Made by a program: the position numbers and the translations under genes
The notes under the pieces: model-generated
What the model saw: the letters and a program-made list of their open reading frames with translations, nothing else
What the model was told of the DNA's origin: nothing
Database searches by the model: none
In this document: in pieces, positions 32,304 to 41,134 of the stretch
Position numbering within the stretch: position 1 is the first letter of the stretch
Layout of the letters: each line of letters opens with the position of its first letter
From: QYOJ01 sp964642545
GTDB taxonomy: Bacteria > Bacteroidota > Bacteroidia > Bacteroidales > FEN-979
Assembly: GCA_964642545.1 (NCBI GenBank)
Contig: CAZXQU010000001.1
Span: 1 to 64,000 of the forward strand
DNA: 64,000 nucleotides
Reading direction: 5' to 3'

Positions 32304-34115
32304 GAAATAGTACCAAATCGACTTGTACTGGCTGATATCCTCACCGTCTTCGTGAAGTCGTTTCAGGTAATCATAAATAGAGATATCGGTATAGAGGTAG
32401 TCATCGACAATCGCTATCCTTGACTCCCAGGGATAGAAACGGTAGACACGTTCTCCGCCAGGGGTGATCATAACAGGCTCATGGTCCTGCCATGCCCGCA
32501 GATGTGATTTTCCCAGTTTCGGTACATTGAATACCGGCTCGTCGGTCCTGAGAAGTCCGGGCAGCATCCTGGCCTCCTCTTTACGTTCCTGCTGGATCCG
32601 TGCAATTGGTATCCTGAAATCGATCGTCTCTTCCTTCCCTTTGGTGTTAAACGTATAATAAGGATCAATTCCTGAGAGTTTCATAAGCCTTCTCATATAG
32701 CAAAGCTCATACCGCTTGCTGTTGTAATATGTATAGACAAGCTGGTTATAAATACTGATGCCGGCTTTACGGATACGGTTGATCACAGTGAGAACTTCGG
32801 GGGTTATCTCGGGGGGATATTCAAAATGGGTAATGATGCAGACCTCACGTTTGCCCAGGCGATTATAGTTGGAAAGCTTGTCGATGAATTCCTGATCCCA
32901 GCGGCAGGGAAGGGTTACCAGGGTTCGGGTTCCGATCCGGATCCTTTCCACATGATCGATTTCGGCTACCGACTGAATGATCTGAAGAAGAATCCTGTTA
33001 TTCAATGTCATCGGATCACCACCAGTGATCAGTACCTCAGTGATGTATTTATTCTCCCGGATCCAGTCGATGGCAGCTTTCACCTTCTCGTTGGTGATTT
33101 TTGCTTCATCAATGTCCTTGATCTCCCAGTTTCGCTGACAATAGACGCAAATCTGGGGACAGGTATCTAATGGCTTCAGGATTACGATCTGGGGATAACG
33201 GCGGGTTACGGCGTCAATGGGACTGGTCGATTGTTCTCCCATAAAATCCATGTCACACTTCTCAACCTGATTCTTGTTGACATTCTCACAGTAAGTCACA
33301 CTGGGGATCACCTGGGCCCTGATGCCTTCGTCGAACTTATTTCTTCCACGTTCGTTGAAAAGTGCCATGTAATATGGGGTGATATGAAACGGTATACGGT
33401 ATTTCTTAGCCAGTTCAAGACCCCTGATCTCATCCTCCTCAAGATTAACAAGGCTTTGCAGAGTTTTCAGGTCTTTTATCACATACCTTAACTGCCATTT
33501 ATAGTTTGACCAGTCCCCCTCACTGGCATCAAAATAGTTCAGGATCTTATTTTTCAACTTCAGCCGCTTATCGATGATATCCTGATCAAGTCCACTCTTC
33601 ATTCTGGCAAAGCTGTCAGTTAGGAGTTTCGAATACTTATCGAGGATTTTTGACCGGGCTTTTCCTGCCAACCGCCCTTTTGTATCTAAAATATCTACTT
33701 TGTCGGCTATAAACAAGTCACCGTTGATTCCGCGAAACAGGTACAGAAATTCAGCCAGAAACCCTTTGCGAAGGGATTCAAGTACGCCTGGTTGATTTTG
33801 GGCCAGATCGTAGAGAGTCTTTAACGCTGAAAACCCTGTAAGGTCCTCATTCTCTGTCCGGATGATATTTTTCAGAACCCGAATGCATTCCTTGGCCTGG
33901 TTCTTCTCAACCTGGTGGAGGGTATAGGGTTTCTCGGTGTAGATATTGAAATAACTGCGTTCAAGATCGTTGAGGTAATGAAAGAATTTATCTCTGGCTC
34001 TTTCAGGATTGTCACAGCTCACCAGGATGCCTTTAATCACAGGAGCAGCATTCCACATCTCTTCAAGAAGGTCATTCTTTGAGAGTTCAATTAAAAAGCG
34101 ATTCGTTTGTATCAT
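32301..34115 (-). CDS. long KamA-family radical SAM protein
   Basis: A 604-residue member of the lysine 2,3-aminomutase-like family. The [4Fe-4S] motif is TCPQICVYCQ, with Cys at about residues 319, 323 and 326 (CxxxCxxC). EVLITGGDPMTL (SAM contact), RIGTRTLVTLP and the late FNVPKLGKSHL, around the expected PLP lysine, match the family. The iron-sulfur motif sits about 180 residues later than in Bacillus KamA, because of a helical N-terminal extension with no recognised domain. The gene stands alone. Substrate could be lysine, another amino acid or a protein. The neighbour downstream is the metal cluster; upstream is the divergent alpha-galactosidase. Confidence 0.85.
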   Translation of the reverse strand: MIQTNRFLIELSKNDLLEEMWNAAPVIKGILVSCDNPERARDKFFHYLNDLERSYFNIYTEKPYTLHQVEKNQAKECIRVLKNIIRTENEDLTGFSALKTLYDLAQNQPGVLESLRKGFLAEFLYLFRGINGDLFIADKVDILDTKGRLAGKARSKILDKYSKLLTDSFARMKSGLDQDIIDKRLKLKNKILNYFDASEGDWSNYKWQLRYVIKDLKTLQSLVNLEEDEIRGLELAKKYRIPFHITPYYMALFNERGRNKFDEGIRAQVIPSVTYCENVNKNQVEKCDMDFMGEQSTSPIDAVTRRYPQIVILKPLDTCPQICVYCQRNWEIKDIDEAKITNEKVKAAIDWIRENKYITEVLITGGDPMTLNNRILLQIIQSVAEIDHVERIRIGTRTLVTLPCRWDQEFIDKLSNYNRLGKREVCIITHFEYPPEITPEVLTVINRIRKAGISIYNQLVYTYYNSKRYELCYMRRLMKLSGIDPYYTFNTKGKEETIDFRIPIARIQQERKEEARMLPGLLRTDEPVFNVPKLGKSHLRAWQDHEPVMITPGGERVYRFYPWESRIAIVDDYLYTDISIYDYLKRLHEDGEDISQYKSIWYYF

Positions 34116-34231
34116 GCTTTGCAGTAATTCGATTTAGTTTGGGAAAGTTTTGTTGTGCATTGCGAATGTACAAAATATCGGCCAGAAGCCCAAGTTTTTC
34201 TACCTTTACATCTCACCAATAAACCCGTTCA

Positions 34232-36505
34232 ATGAAAATTAATGTCTTGTTGGGTATCACTCTTCTGTTCGTTATCCTTGTCGGGTGTTCCCGGGAGAAC
34301 GAGCAATCAGCCATTTCTATGAATCAACCCTGGCAGTTTTACCCAGGGGATCATGTAAGGTATCCTGCAACTGACTTTAATGACACAACCTGGGCATTGA
34401 TATCGCCATCCAAGCCGTGGGAAAGACAAGGTTTTAAAAGCCTGGACGGCTATGCCTGGTATCGGTGTACCGTGATGATCCCTTCTGCACTGAAGCAGCA
34501 AGGATATTTCCACGATACCCTTCAGATCTCGCTGGGGAAAATTGATGACTGCGACCAGGTATTCCTGAACGGGAAGTTGATCGGAGAGAACGGCACAACG
34601 ATTTATAATGAAAGACCTCCGGATACATCCTTTGCTGAGGTCTATGGTCTCTGGGACAAACCAAGGCACTACCTGCTGTCTGTAAATGACCCGAGAATCC
34701 GTTGGGATGAAGAAAATACCATTGCGATCAGAGTATACGATTCGGGTGGATTGGGAGGCCTTTTTGACGGGCCTTTTGAACTCTCGATGCTTGACATGGA
34801 GGATTACATCCGTTTTGATGCCGCTTCAGCCGGATTTGATTATGGTCCGGGCAACCGTTTAACCAGGAACTTTTCCATCGAAAACCGCTCATCTACCGAA
34901 GGATTTCAGGGTGTGCTGAGCATGAATGTATTCAATACCCGCAACAGGAGTTGTCTCTTCAGAAAAGATACCCTGGTCCTGTTGGAACCGGGTTCTATCA
35001 GCACCTTCTCATTCACTATTGATAACATCCCGACATCACCGGTATCGGCAGAAGTGTCATTTACCGAAGGAGCATCCGGCATTCCGATATCCGGCATACT
35101 GGATCTCCCCTATATACTAACCCCACCGGTACCAGACCATCCAAGGATCAATGGTGCCAGGGTCTTTGGCATAAAGCCGGGGTCTGCCTTTTTCTTTAAG
35201 GTTGCCGCTACAGGAACCCCTCCCCTCCGCTTTACGGCAATAGGGTTGCCGGCAGGATTGACCATCGATTCTGAATCAGGTATTATTACCGGGCAAATCA
35301 AAACCCGGGGAAGCTATTCCTGTTCCCTGATGGTTACCAACCCGGTAGGAAAAGTTAAACAACCGTTTGCCATCGAAGTGGGAGACCTCATCTCACTTAC
35401 ACCGCCGCTAGGCTGGAACAGCTGGAATTGCTGGGGTTTGAGTGTGAGTGATGAGAAAGTAAGATCCTCTGCGCTGGCGATGAAGGAGAGTGGATTGATC
35501 GATCATGGCTGGAGCTATATTAATATTGATGATGGATGGGAAGATACCCATGTTGATGGAAAGATCGTGACAAATGAAAAATTTCCTGACATGAAGGCAT
35601 TGTGTGATTATGTTCACTCCCTTGGATTAAAAATAGGGATTTATTCTTCTCCCGGACAAACCACATGCGGTGGGTACGAGGGGAGCTATGGTTTTGAACA
35701 GGCTGATGCCGACTCATATGCTTCATGGGGCATGGACTACCTGAAATACGACTGGTGCTCTTACTTCCAGATTGCCCCGAAGCCTGATCAGGAGAAACTT
35801 GAATATCCATACCTTGTTATGGAGAAGGCACTTCTCTCCACCGGGCGAGACATTCATTACAGCCTTTGCCAATATGGGATGGGCAAGGTGTGGGAATGGG
35901 GGGCCAACGTTGGAGGGAACTCCTGGAGAACAACAGGAGATATCACCGATACCTGGGAAAGCATGGCAGGAATTGGATTTAGCCAGGGGATCTGCTCTCC
36001 TTTTGCAACGCCCTCACACTGGAACGACCCCGATATGCTTGTTTTGGGATGGGTTGGATGGGGACCACATCTGCATTATACGAGACTAAGTCCAAACGAG
36101 CAGTATACGCACATGACTCTCTGGAGCTTGCTTGCTTCTCCGCTACTTCTGGGGAACGACCTGAGCCAGCTCGACCCCTTTACAATGAACCTGCTAACAA
36201 ACGATGAAGTGCTGGCGGTTAACCAGGATCCATTGGGAAGGCAGGCGACACCGCAGGTACAGAATGATGTGTATCAGATTTGGAGTAAGGAGATGGAGGA
36301 TGGAAGTGCCGTTATTGGTTTATTCAATCTCACAGAGAAATCACAGAATCTTAGGGTTGATCTGAAAGCATTAGGTTTTGATGCACGATACAGAATTCGC
36401 GATCTTTGGGAACAAAGAGATCTGGGACACGTTGAACGTTACTTTGAAATGAGAGTGAGTCCTCATGGCACCAGATTGGTCCGACTAACCGTTTCAGGCA
36501 ATTAA
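34232..36505 (+). CDS. GH27 alpha-galactosidase lipoprotein
   Basis: A 757-residue exported glycosidase. The lipobox VILVGC (Cys about 19) marks a lipoprotein. Residues about 30-185 form a jelly-roll like the GH2 sugar-binding domain (WYRCTVMIPSAL, FLNGKLIGENG). A He_PIG-type Ig domain follows (about 305-385, PGSAFFFKVAATG). The GH27 catalytic barrel starts at LTPPLGWNSWNCWG (about 388). The nucleophile Asp is in YLKYDWCSY (about 504) and the acid/base Asp in SHWNDPDML (about 600). It removes terminal alpha-galactose outside the cytoplasm. A near-consensus element TACCTTTA lies at 34201. No Sus genes are adjacent. Confidence 0.92.
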   Translation: MKINVLLGITLLFVILVGCSRENEQSAISMNQPWQFYPGDHVRYPATDFNDTTWALISPSKPWERQGFKSLDGYAWYRCTVMIPSALKQQGYFHDTLQISLGKIDDCDQVFLNGKLIGENGTTIYNERPPDTSFAEVYGLWDKPRHYLLSVNDPRIRWDEENTIAIRVYDSGGLGGLFDGPFELSMLDMEDYIRFDAASAGFDYGPGNRLTRNFSIENRSSTEGFQGVLSMNVFNTRNRSCLFRKDTLVLLEPGSISTFSFTIDNIPTSPVSAEVSFTEGASGIPISGILDLPYILTPPVPDHPRINGARVFGIKPGSAFFFKVAATGTPPLRFTAIGLPAGLTIDSESGIITGQIKTRGSYSCSLMVTNPVGKVKQPFAIEVGDLISLTPPLGWNSWNCWGLSVSDEKVRSSALAMKESGLIDHGWSYINIDDGWEDTHVDGKIVTNEKFPDMKALCDYVHSLGLKIGIYSSPGQTTCGGYEGSYGFEQADADSYASWGMDYLKYDWCSYFQIAPKPDQEKLEYPYLVMEKALLSTGRDIHYSLCQYGMGKVWEWGANVGGNSWRTTGDITDTWESMAGIGFSQGICSPFATPSHWNDPDMLVLGWVGWGPHLHYTRLSPNEQYTHMTLWSLLASPLLLGNDLSQLDPFTMNLLTNDEVLAVNQDPLGRQATPQVQNDVYQIWSKEMEDGSAVIGLFNLTEKSQNLRVDLKALGFDARYRIRDLWEQRDLGHVERYFEMRVSPHGTRLVRLTVSGN

Positions 36506-36628
36506 TTGCTGTTGAAAAAAGGTTCTCTGTTTAATACAGGTTATGTTCAATTAATTCATAGCTTTGTGAAATAATTAACTATCACCAGAATTTATAAACA
36601 TAATAATCAATTGGAATCAGGGTTTTAA

Positions 36629-36636
36629 TAACTTTG
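36629..36636 (+). promoter_or_regulatory. -7 promoter element of maeB
   Basis: TAACTTTG, exact TAnnTTTG, 28 bases before the ATG. Confidence 0.6.
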
Positions 36637-36664
36637 TTCATCCAGAATACTAAAAAAAACAGAC

Positions 36665-38953
36665 ATGGCAAAGATCACCAAAGAAGATGCACTCAAGTAT
36701 CACGAAAAAGGTCGCCCCGGGAAAATCGAAGTTGTTCCCACCAAACCACACCGAACACAACGGGACCTCTCCCTTGCCTACACTCCAGGGGTTGCTTTTC
36801 CATGTTTGGAAATTGAAAAAAATTCGGACGATATTTACAAGTATACGTCAAAAGGAAATTTAGTCGCAGTGATCTCTAATGGGACTGCCGTTTTGGGATT
36901 GGGGAATATCGGTGCGGATGCCGGTAAACCCGTGATGGAAGGGAAAGGATTGCTATTCAAGATTTTTGCCGATATCGATGTATTTGATATTGAAGTCGAA
37001 ACCAGGGAAGTAGATAAGTTTGTGGAGACTGTTAAACAGATTGCTGTCACGTTTGGAGGTATCAACCTGGAAGATATCAAAGCGCCTGAGTGTTTTGAGA
37101 TAGAAGAACGACTGAAAAAAGAGTTGCAGATCCCCATAATGCATGATGATCAGCATGGAACTGCAATCATTACGGCTGCAGGCTGGATCAATGCCGTTGA
37201 AATTGCCGGCAAAAAGAAGGAAGAGGTTAAAATAGTCGTGAATGGAGCTGGCGCAGCTGCCATCGCATGTACGAATCTACTCGTTTCCATTGGAGCAAAG
37301 AAAAAGAATATCGTCATGCTCGACACCAAAGGGGTGCTGCGTAAGGACAGAACTGACCTGAACAAATACAAACAACTCTTCGCTACCGACAGGGATATCC
37401 ACACCCTGGAAGAGGCCATGAAAGATGCTGATGTCTTTCTGGGTCTTTCATCCAAGGATGTATTATCCCAGGAGATGGTTCGTTCCATGGCTGATAATCC
37501 TATCGTATTCGCTATGGCGAATCCAGACCCGGAAATCACTTACGAAGCTGCGATGGCAGCACGGCCAGATGTTCTAATGGCGACCGGACGCTCTGATTAC
37601 CCGAACCAGGTTAACAATGTTCTGGGGTTTCCGTTTATTTTCAGAGGAGCTCTTGATGTTAGGGCTACCTGCATCAATGAGGAGATGAAAATAGCTGCTG
37701 TTTATGCTCTTGCAGCCTTAGCCAAAGAAGATGTTCCGGAGAATGTAAGCGAAGCATATAATGTGAAAAACCTGATTTATGGTCGTGAGTATTTCATACC
37801 TAAGCCACTGGATATCAGATTAATTACTACCGTTGCCCCGGCTGTTGCCAAAGCCGCTATGGATTCGGGAGTTGCCCGCAAACCAATCACCGACTGGAAT
37901 GCCTATAAATTTGAATTAAGCCGTCGGCTTGGCTTGGAAAACCAGTTATTACGCGGAGTTACGCTGAAGGCCAAACTCGACCCGAAACGGATCGTCTATC
38001 CTGAAGGAGCTAACCTGAAAATCCTCAAAGCTGCAAATGAGGTGTTACACGAAGGGATTGCTAAACCAATTCTGCTTGGAGATGAGGATCAAATCCGTCA
38101 GATCATCGCAGAGAATCATCTGGACCTCAACGGTGTTGTAATTATCGATCCGCGAGGCAAGGCAGAGGAGGCACGCAGGGAGCGATTTGCAGAGTTGATC
38201 TGGCAAAAAAGGCAGCGTAAAGGGATTACCAAGGATGAAGCGGTGGAGCTAACCTTTGACAGAAATTATTTCGGCATCATGATGGTTGAAACGGGGGAAG
38301 CCGATACAATGGTTTCAGGTATTACCAGTGAATATGGCGCAGTAATGGGGCCAGCACTGCAACTCATCGGCCCAAGGTCGGACATGAGTCGGGTTTCAGG
38401 TATGTACATTCTGATTACTAAAAAAGGTCCCTATTTCTTCGCAGATACTACAGTCAACCTTGATCCGGATTGGAAAACACTTGCCGACACTGCATTACTA
38501 ACAGCAGAAACGATGCAGAGATTCGGCATCGAACCGGTTATTGCCATGGTCTCCTTCTCTAACTTTGGTTCGATCAAAGCTTCAGAACATTCCCAGGGAC
38601 CAGTAAGAGTGCGTCAAGCCACCCAGTATCTACATAAAAATTATCCGGAGTTATTGGTAGACGGAGAGATGCAGGCAAACTTTGCACTAAACACGGAATT
38701 ACGCAAGTCCAAATTTCCTTTCTCAAAAATTGCCGACCATGATACAAATGCACTAATATTTTCAAACCTGAGTTCTGGTAATGCTGCCTATAAAATTATG
38801 CAGGAAATTGGAGGTGGTGAGGCTATTGGTCCTATTCTTATGGGGATGAGGAAACCTATACATGTGGTTCCCCTGGAATGCAGTGTTCGGGAAGTTGTTC
38901 ATATGACCACCATTGCAGTGGTTGACGCACAGTATGCTTCAAAGCATGAATGA
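36665..38953 (+). CDS. maeB: NADP-dependent malic enzyme with phosphotransacetylase domain
   Basis: A 762-residue two-domain enzyme. Residues about 1-425 are malic enzyme: it oxidatively decarboxylates malate to pyruvate with NADP (SLAYTPGVAFPC, MHDDQHGTAI metal site, VNGAGAAAIAC dinucleotide turn, FAMANPDPE). Residues about 430-762 are a PTA_PTB domain (KRIVYPEGANLKIL, MVSGITSEYGAVM). In this family that domain is thought to be regulatory and binds acetyl-CoA. Length and order match MaeB. The gene is preceded by its own promoter and followed closely by cspA, which has a separate promoter. Confidence 0.96.
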   Translation: MAKITKEDALKYHEKGRPGKIEVVPTKPHRTQRDLSLAYTPGVAFPCLEIEKNSDDIYKYTSKGNLVAVISNGTAVLGLGNIGADAGKPVMEGKGLLFKIFADIDVFDIEVETREVDKFVETVKQIAVTFGGINLEDIKAPECFEIEERLKKELQIPIMHDDQHGTAIITAAGWINAVEIAGKKKEEVKIVVNGAGAAAIACTNLLVSIGAKKKNIVMLDTKGVLRKDRTDLNKYKQLFATDRDIHTLEEAMKDADVFLGLSSKDVLSQEMVRSMADNPIVFAMANPDPEITYEAAMAARPDVLMATGRSDYPNQVNNVLGFPFIFRGALDVRATCINEEMKIAAVYALAALAKEDVPENVSEAYNVKNLIYGREYFIPKPLDIRLITTVAPAVAKAAMDSGVARKPITDWNAYKFELSRRLGLENQLLRGVTLKAKLDPKRIVYPEGANLKILKAANEVLHEGIAKPILLGDEDQIRQIIAENHLDLNGVVIIDPRGKAEEARRERFAELIWQKRQRKGITKDEAVELTFDRNYFGIMMVETGEADTMVSGITSEYGAVMGPALQLIGPRSDMSRVSGMYILITKKGPYFFADTTVNLDPDWKTLADTALLTAETMQRFGIEPVIAMVSFSNFGSIKASEHSQGPVRVRQATQYLHKNYPELLVDGEMQANFALNTELRKSKFPFSKIADHDTNALIFSNLSSGNAAYKIMQEIGGGEAIGPILMGMRKPIHVVPLECSVREVVHMTTIAVVDAQYASKHE

Positions 38954-38988
38954 AAGTTAAAATAATTTCCTATCTATTAATTTAATTG

Positions 38989-38996
38989 TATCTTTG
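38989..38996 (+). promoter_or_regulatory. -7 promoter element of the cold-shock gene
   Basis: TATCTTTG, exact TAnnTTTG, 29 bases before the ATG. Confidence 0.65.
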
Positions 38997-39025
38997 CCCG
39001 TTAATCAATTTAATACAATACTATT

Positions 39026-39217
39026 ATGTCAACAGGTAAAGTAAAATTTTTCAATGAGAGAAAAGGTTTCGGTTTCATCATTGATGACGAAAGTCAAAAA
39101 GACCTCTTTGTTCATGTCAGCGGTATCATCGACAAGATTCAGGAAAACGACGATGTTGTGTTTGATATTACAGAAGACCAACGTGGTAAAAAAGCAATCA
39201 ATGTAAAGAAAGCATAA
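39026..39217 (+). CDS. cold-shock domain protein
   Basis: A 63-residue single cold-shock domain that binds single-stranded RNA and DNA. RNP-1 is KGFGFI (about 14-19) and RNP-2 is LFVHVSGI (about 28-35); the start TGKVKFFNERKG is typical. It is slightly shorter and more acidic than E. coli CspA. It has its own promoter and a strong terminator shared with the convergent dnaN gene. Confidence 0.95.
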   Translation: MSTGKVKFFNERKGFGFIIDDESQKDLFVHVSGIIDKIQENDDVVFDITEDQRGKKAINVKKA

Positions 39218-39234
39218 TTTTATTACAATTGATG

Positions 39235-39268
39235 CAAAAAAGGCGACCCTCGGGCCGCCTTTTTTTTA
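39235..39268. terminator. bidirectional terminator between cspA-like gene and dnaN
   Basis: aaaaaaggcg pairs with cgcctttttt around an inner ccc/ggg stem. The hairpin carries A and T runs on either side, so it can work in both directions. It ends just inside the dnaN stop codon. Confidence 0.85.
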
Positions 39269-40390
39269 TTTCGCTAGCATGACAGGCATCACCAGCATCA
39301 GGATATCTTCCTCTTTATTCTCGTTATTTACCGGCAGAAGTATTCCAGCCCTATTGGAAGCTGACATTTCAATCAGCACTTCATCGGTTTCGGCATTGTT
39401 GAGCATCTCCACCATGAACTTTGAATTGAATCCGATCTCCATATCATCGCCTTCATAAGCGCATGTCAGTCGCTCTTTGGCTTCATTGGAAAAATCAATA
39501 TCCTCAGCTGAAAGAACAAGTTCTTTGCCTGAAATTTTAAACCGGATCTGGTGAGTTGATTGATTTGCAAAGATCGAGACCCTACGGATTGATGTTAACA
39601 GAGATACCCGGTCGATGGTGAGTTTATTAGGGTTATTGGTTGGAATTACAGCCTCATAATTTGGGTATTTGCCATCAATCAGACGGCAAACCAGCTCAAT
39701 GTTACTAAATGAAAAAAATGCGTTGGATTTATTGTATTCCAGTTTAACAGGAACATCCTGTGTGCTTAAAATATTTTTTAAAAGGTTCAGTGGTTTCTTA
39801 GGCAGAATAAAGTTGGCAGAATCATTCGACCTGGCATCGGTTCGTTTGTATTTGACTAGCTTATGTGCATCCGTGGCGACAAAGGTAATATCCTCAGGTG
39901 AGAGCTCGCAGAAAACACCGGAGAGCACCAACCTCAGTTCATCGTTACCCGTTGCAAAGAGTGTCTTGTTGATCGCTTCTGCAAGAAGGTCGGAGGGCAA
40001 CTTGATAGATGTTGTCTCTTCAAGAGCAGGTGTGCGTGGATATTCATCACTTTTATGGCCCGATAACTTGTATTTTCCTTCACCCGCAGAGATCTCAATC
40101 AGCTGGTTCGTATCGCTGATGTTAAAAGAGAGGGGAATATCAGGAAAGGTCTTCAATATATCTACCAGTATTTTCGCTGGAATTGCAACACTCCCTGGTT
40201 CCTCAGCCCGATCGGGCTTTATGCTGACACTCATGGTGGTCTCAAGGTCAGAAGAGGTCACTTTCAACCCCTCTTCCTTCAGCTCAAACAAGAAATCGTC
40301 GAGGATAGGCAGGGTGTTGTTACTATTGATCACACCGATTATTGCCTGTAAATTCTTCAGCAGCACGGAACTCGAGATGATAAACTTCAT
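39266..40390 (-). CDS. dnaN: DNA polymerase III beta sliding clamp
   Basis: A 374-residue processivity clamp with three repeated domains (about 1-120, 125-250, 255-374), the normal length. It has MKFIISSSVLLKNLQAI at the start, LSGVFCELSPEDITFVATD in the middle domain and the conserved LMLVMPVML at the C-terminus. It encircles DNA and binds polymerase and repair partners through the domain II-III pocket. It has its own -7 element and no dnaA or recF neighbour, so the classical origin arrangement is not kept here. Confidence 0.97.
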   Translation of the reverse strand: MKFIISSSVLLKNLQAIIGVINSNNTLPILDDFLFELKEEGLKVTSSDLETTMSVSIKPDRAEEPGSVAIPAKILVDILKTFPDIPLSFNISDTNQLIEISAGEGKYKLSGHKSDEYPRTPALEETTSIKLPSDLLAEAINKTLFATGNDELRLVLSGVFCELSPEDITFVATDAHKLVKYKRTDARSNDSANFILPKKPLNLLKNILSTQDVPVKLEYNKSNAFFSFSNIELVCRLIDGKYPNYEAVIPTNNPNKLTIDRVSLLTSIRRVSIFANQSTHQIRFKISGKELVLSAEDIDFSNEAKERLTCAYEGDDMEIGFNSKFMVEMLNNAETDEVLIEMSASNRAGILLPVNNENKEEDILMLVMPVMLAK

Positions 40391-40415
40391 AATCGTAAAT
40401 TTTTAAAAATTCGGT

Positions 40416-40423
40416 CAAATATA
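40416..40423 (-). promoter_or_regulatory. -7 promoter element of dnaN
   Basis: TATATTTG on the minus strand, exact TAnnTTTG, 26 bases before the start. Confidence 0.6.
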
Positions 40424-40475
40424 CAAAAATCCATTTTGATTACCAACAAGTACAACAGGTTGGTTGTTATCGTTT

Positions 40476-41111
40476 CTAAACTTTTTTCCGCCGGAAATTG
40501 AACCTGTTTTCCTCTCCTTTCAGAAGCCGTTTGAAGTTTTTCAAATGGGTAAGAGGGATAAAAAAAGCCACAAAGACTGCCAGTCCTAGGAGCGCGATGT
40601 TTCGCTCATTTGTAGCGAAATAGACGATAAACGGGAAAGAAACCGATCCCACAATCGATGAAAGGGAAACATATCTGGAGATGGCAAATGTAATGATAAA
40701 AATCCCGAGCACTATCAACAACGCAATTGGGTATAGAGCCAAACCAACACCAGCCAGAGTACCTACCCCTTTGCCCCCCCGGAACCCTGCATATACAGGA
40801 AAAATATGGCCCAAAACAGTCGCCACTGCACAACCAATTTTGATATAGATCAGGTTCTCAAACAGTATGTCAGGGAATGGTATCCATCCGACAAGCTGAA
40901 CAGCCAACCAACCTTTAAACACGTCAAAAAGCAGAACCGGTATCCCAGCCTTATAGCCAAGGACGCGGATGGTGTTTGTTGCGCCTGCATTTCCGCTGCC
41001 ATGTTCCCGAATATCTTTCCCATAGAAGCCCTTACTTACCCATACTGCCGTTGGAACCGACCCAATCAGGTAGGCGGTAAGAATTAACCCAATAATTTCA
41101 ATCCACATCAT
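40476..41111 (-). CDS. plsY: acyl-phosphate glycerol-3-phosphate acyltransferase
   Basis: A 211-residue inner-membrane enzyme with about five membrane segments. It transfers the acyl group from acylphosphate to glycerol 3-phosphate in the first step of phospholipid synthesis. Motif 1 is GSVPTAVWVSKGFYGKDIREHGSGNAGATN (read in two parts), motif 2 is FRGGKGVGTLAGV, and motif 3 lies near SLSSIVGSVSFP. Length and motifs are typical. It is 23 bases after the 1498-residue protein gene and so probably in its operon with prmA. Confidence 0.95.
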   Translation of the reverse strand: MMWIEIIGLILTAYLIGSVPTAVWVSKGFYGKDIREHGSGNAGATNTIRVLGYKAGIPVLLFDVFKGWLAVQLVGWIPFPDILFENLIYIKIGCAVATVLGHIFPVYAGFRGGKGVGTLAGVGLALYPIALLIVLGIFIITFAISRYVSLSSIVGSVSFPFIVYFATNERNIALLGLAVFVAFFIPLTHLKNFKRLLKGEENRFNFRRKKV

Positions 41112-41134
41112 CTAGAGAACTGTTGTTTCGTGTT

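Noticed and set aside
39266..40390. dnaN as a sign of the replication origin
   Set aside because: No dnaA, recF or gyrB neighbours and no DnaA-box cluster are visible; dnaN is dispersed in many Bacteroidota.
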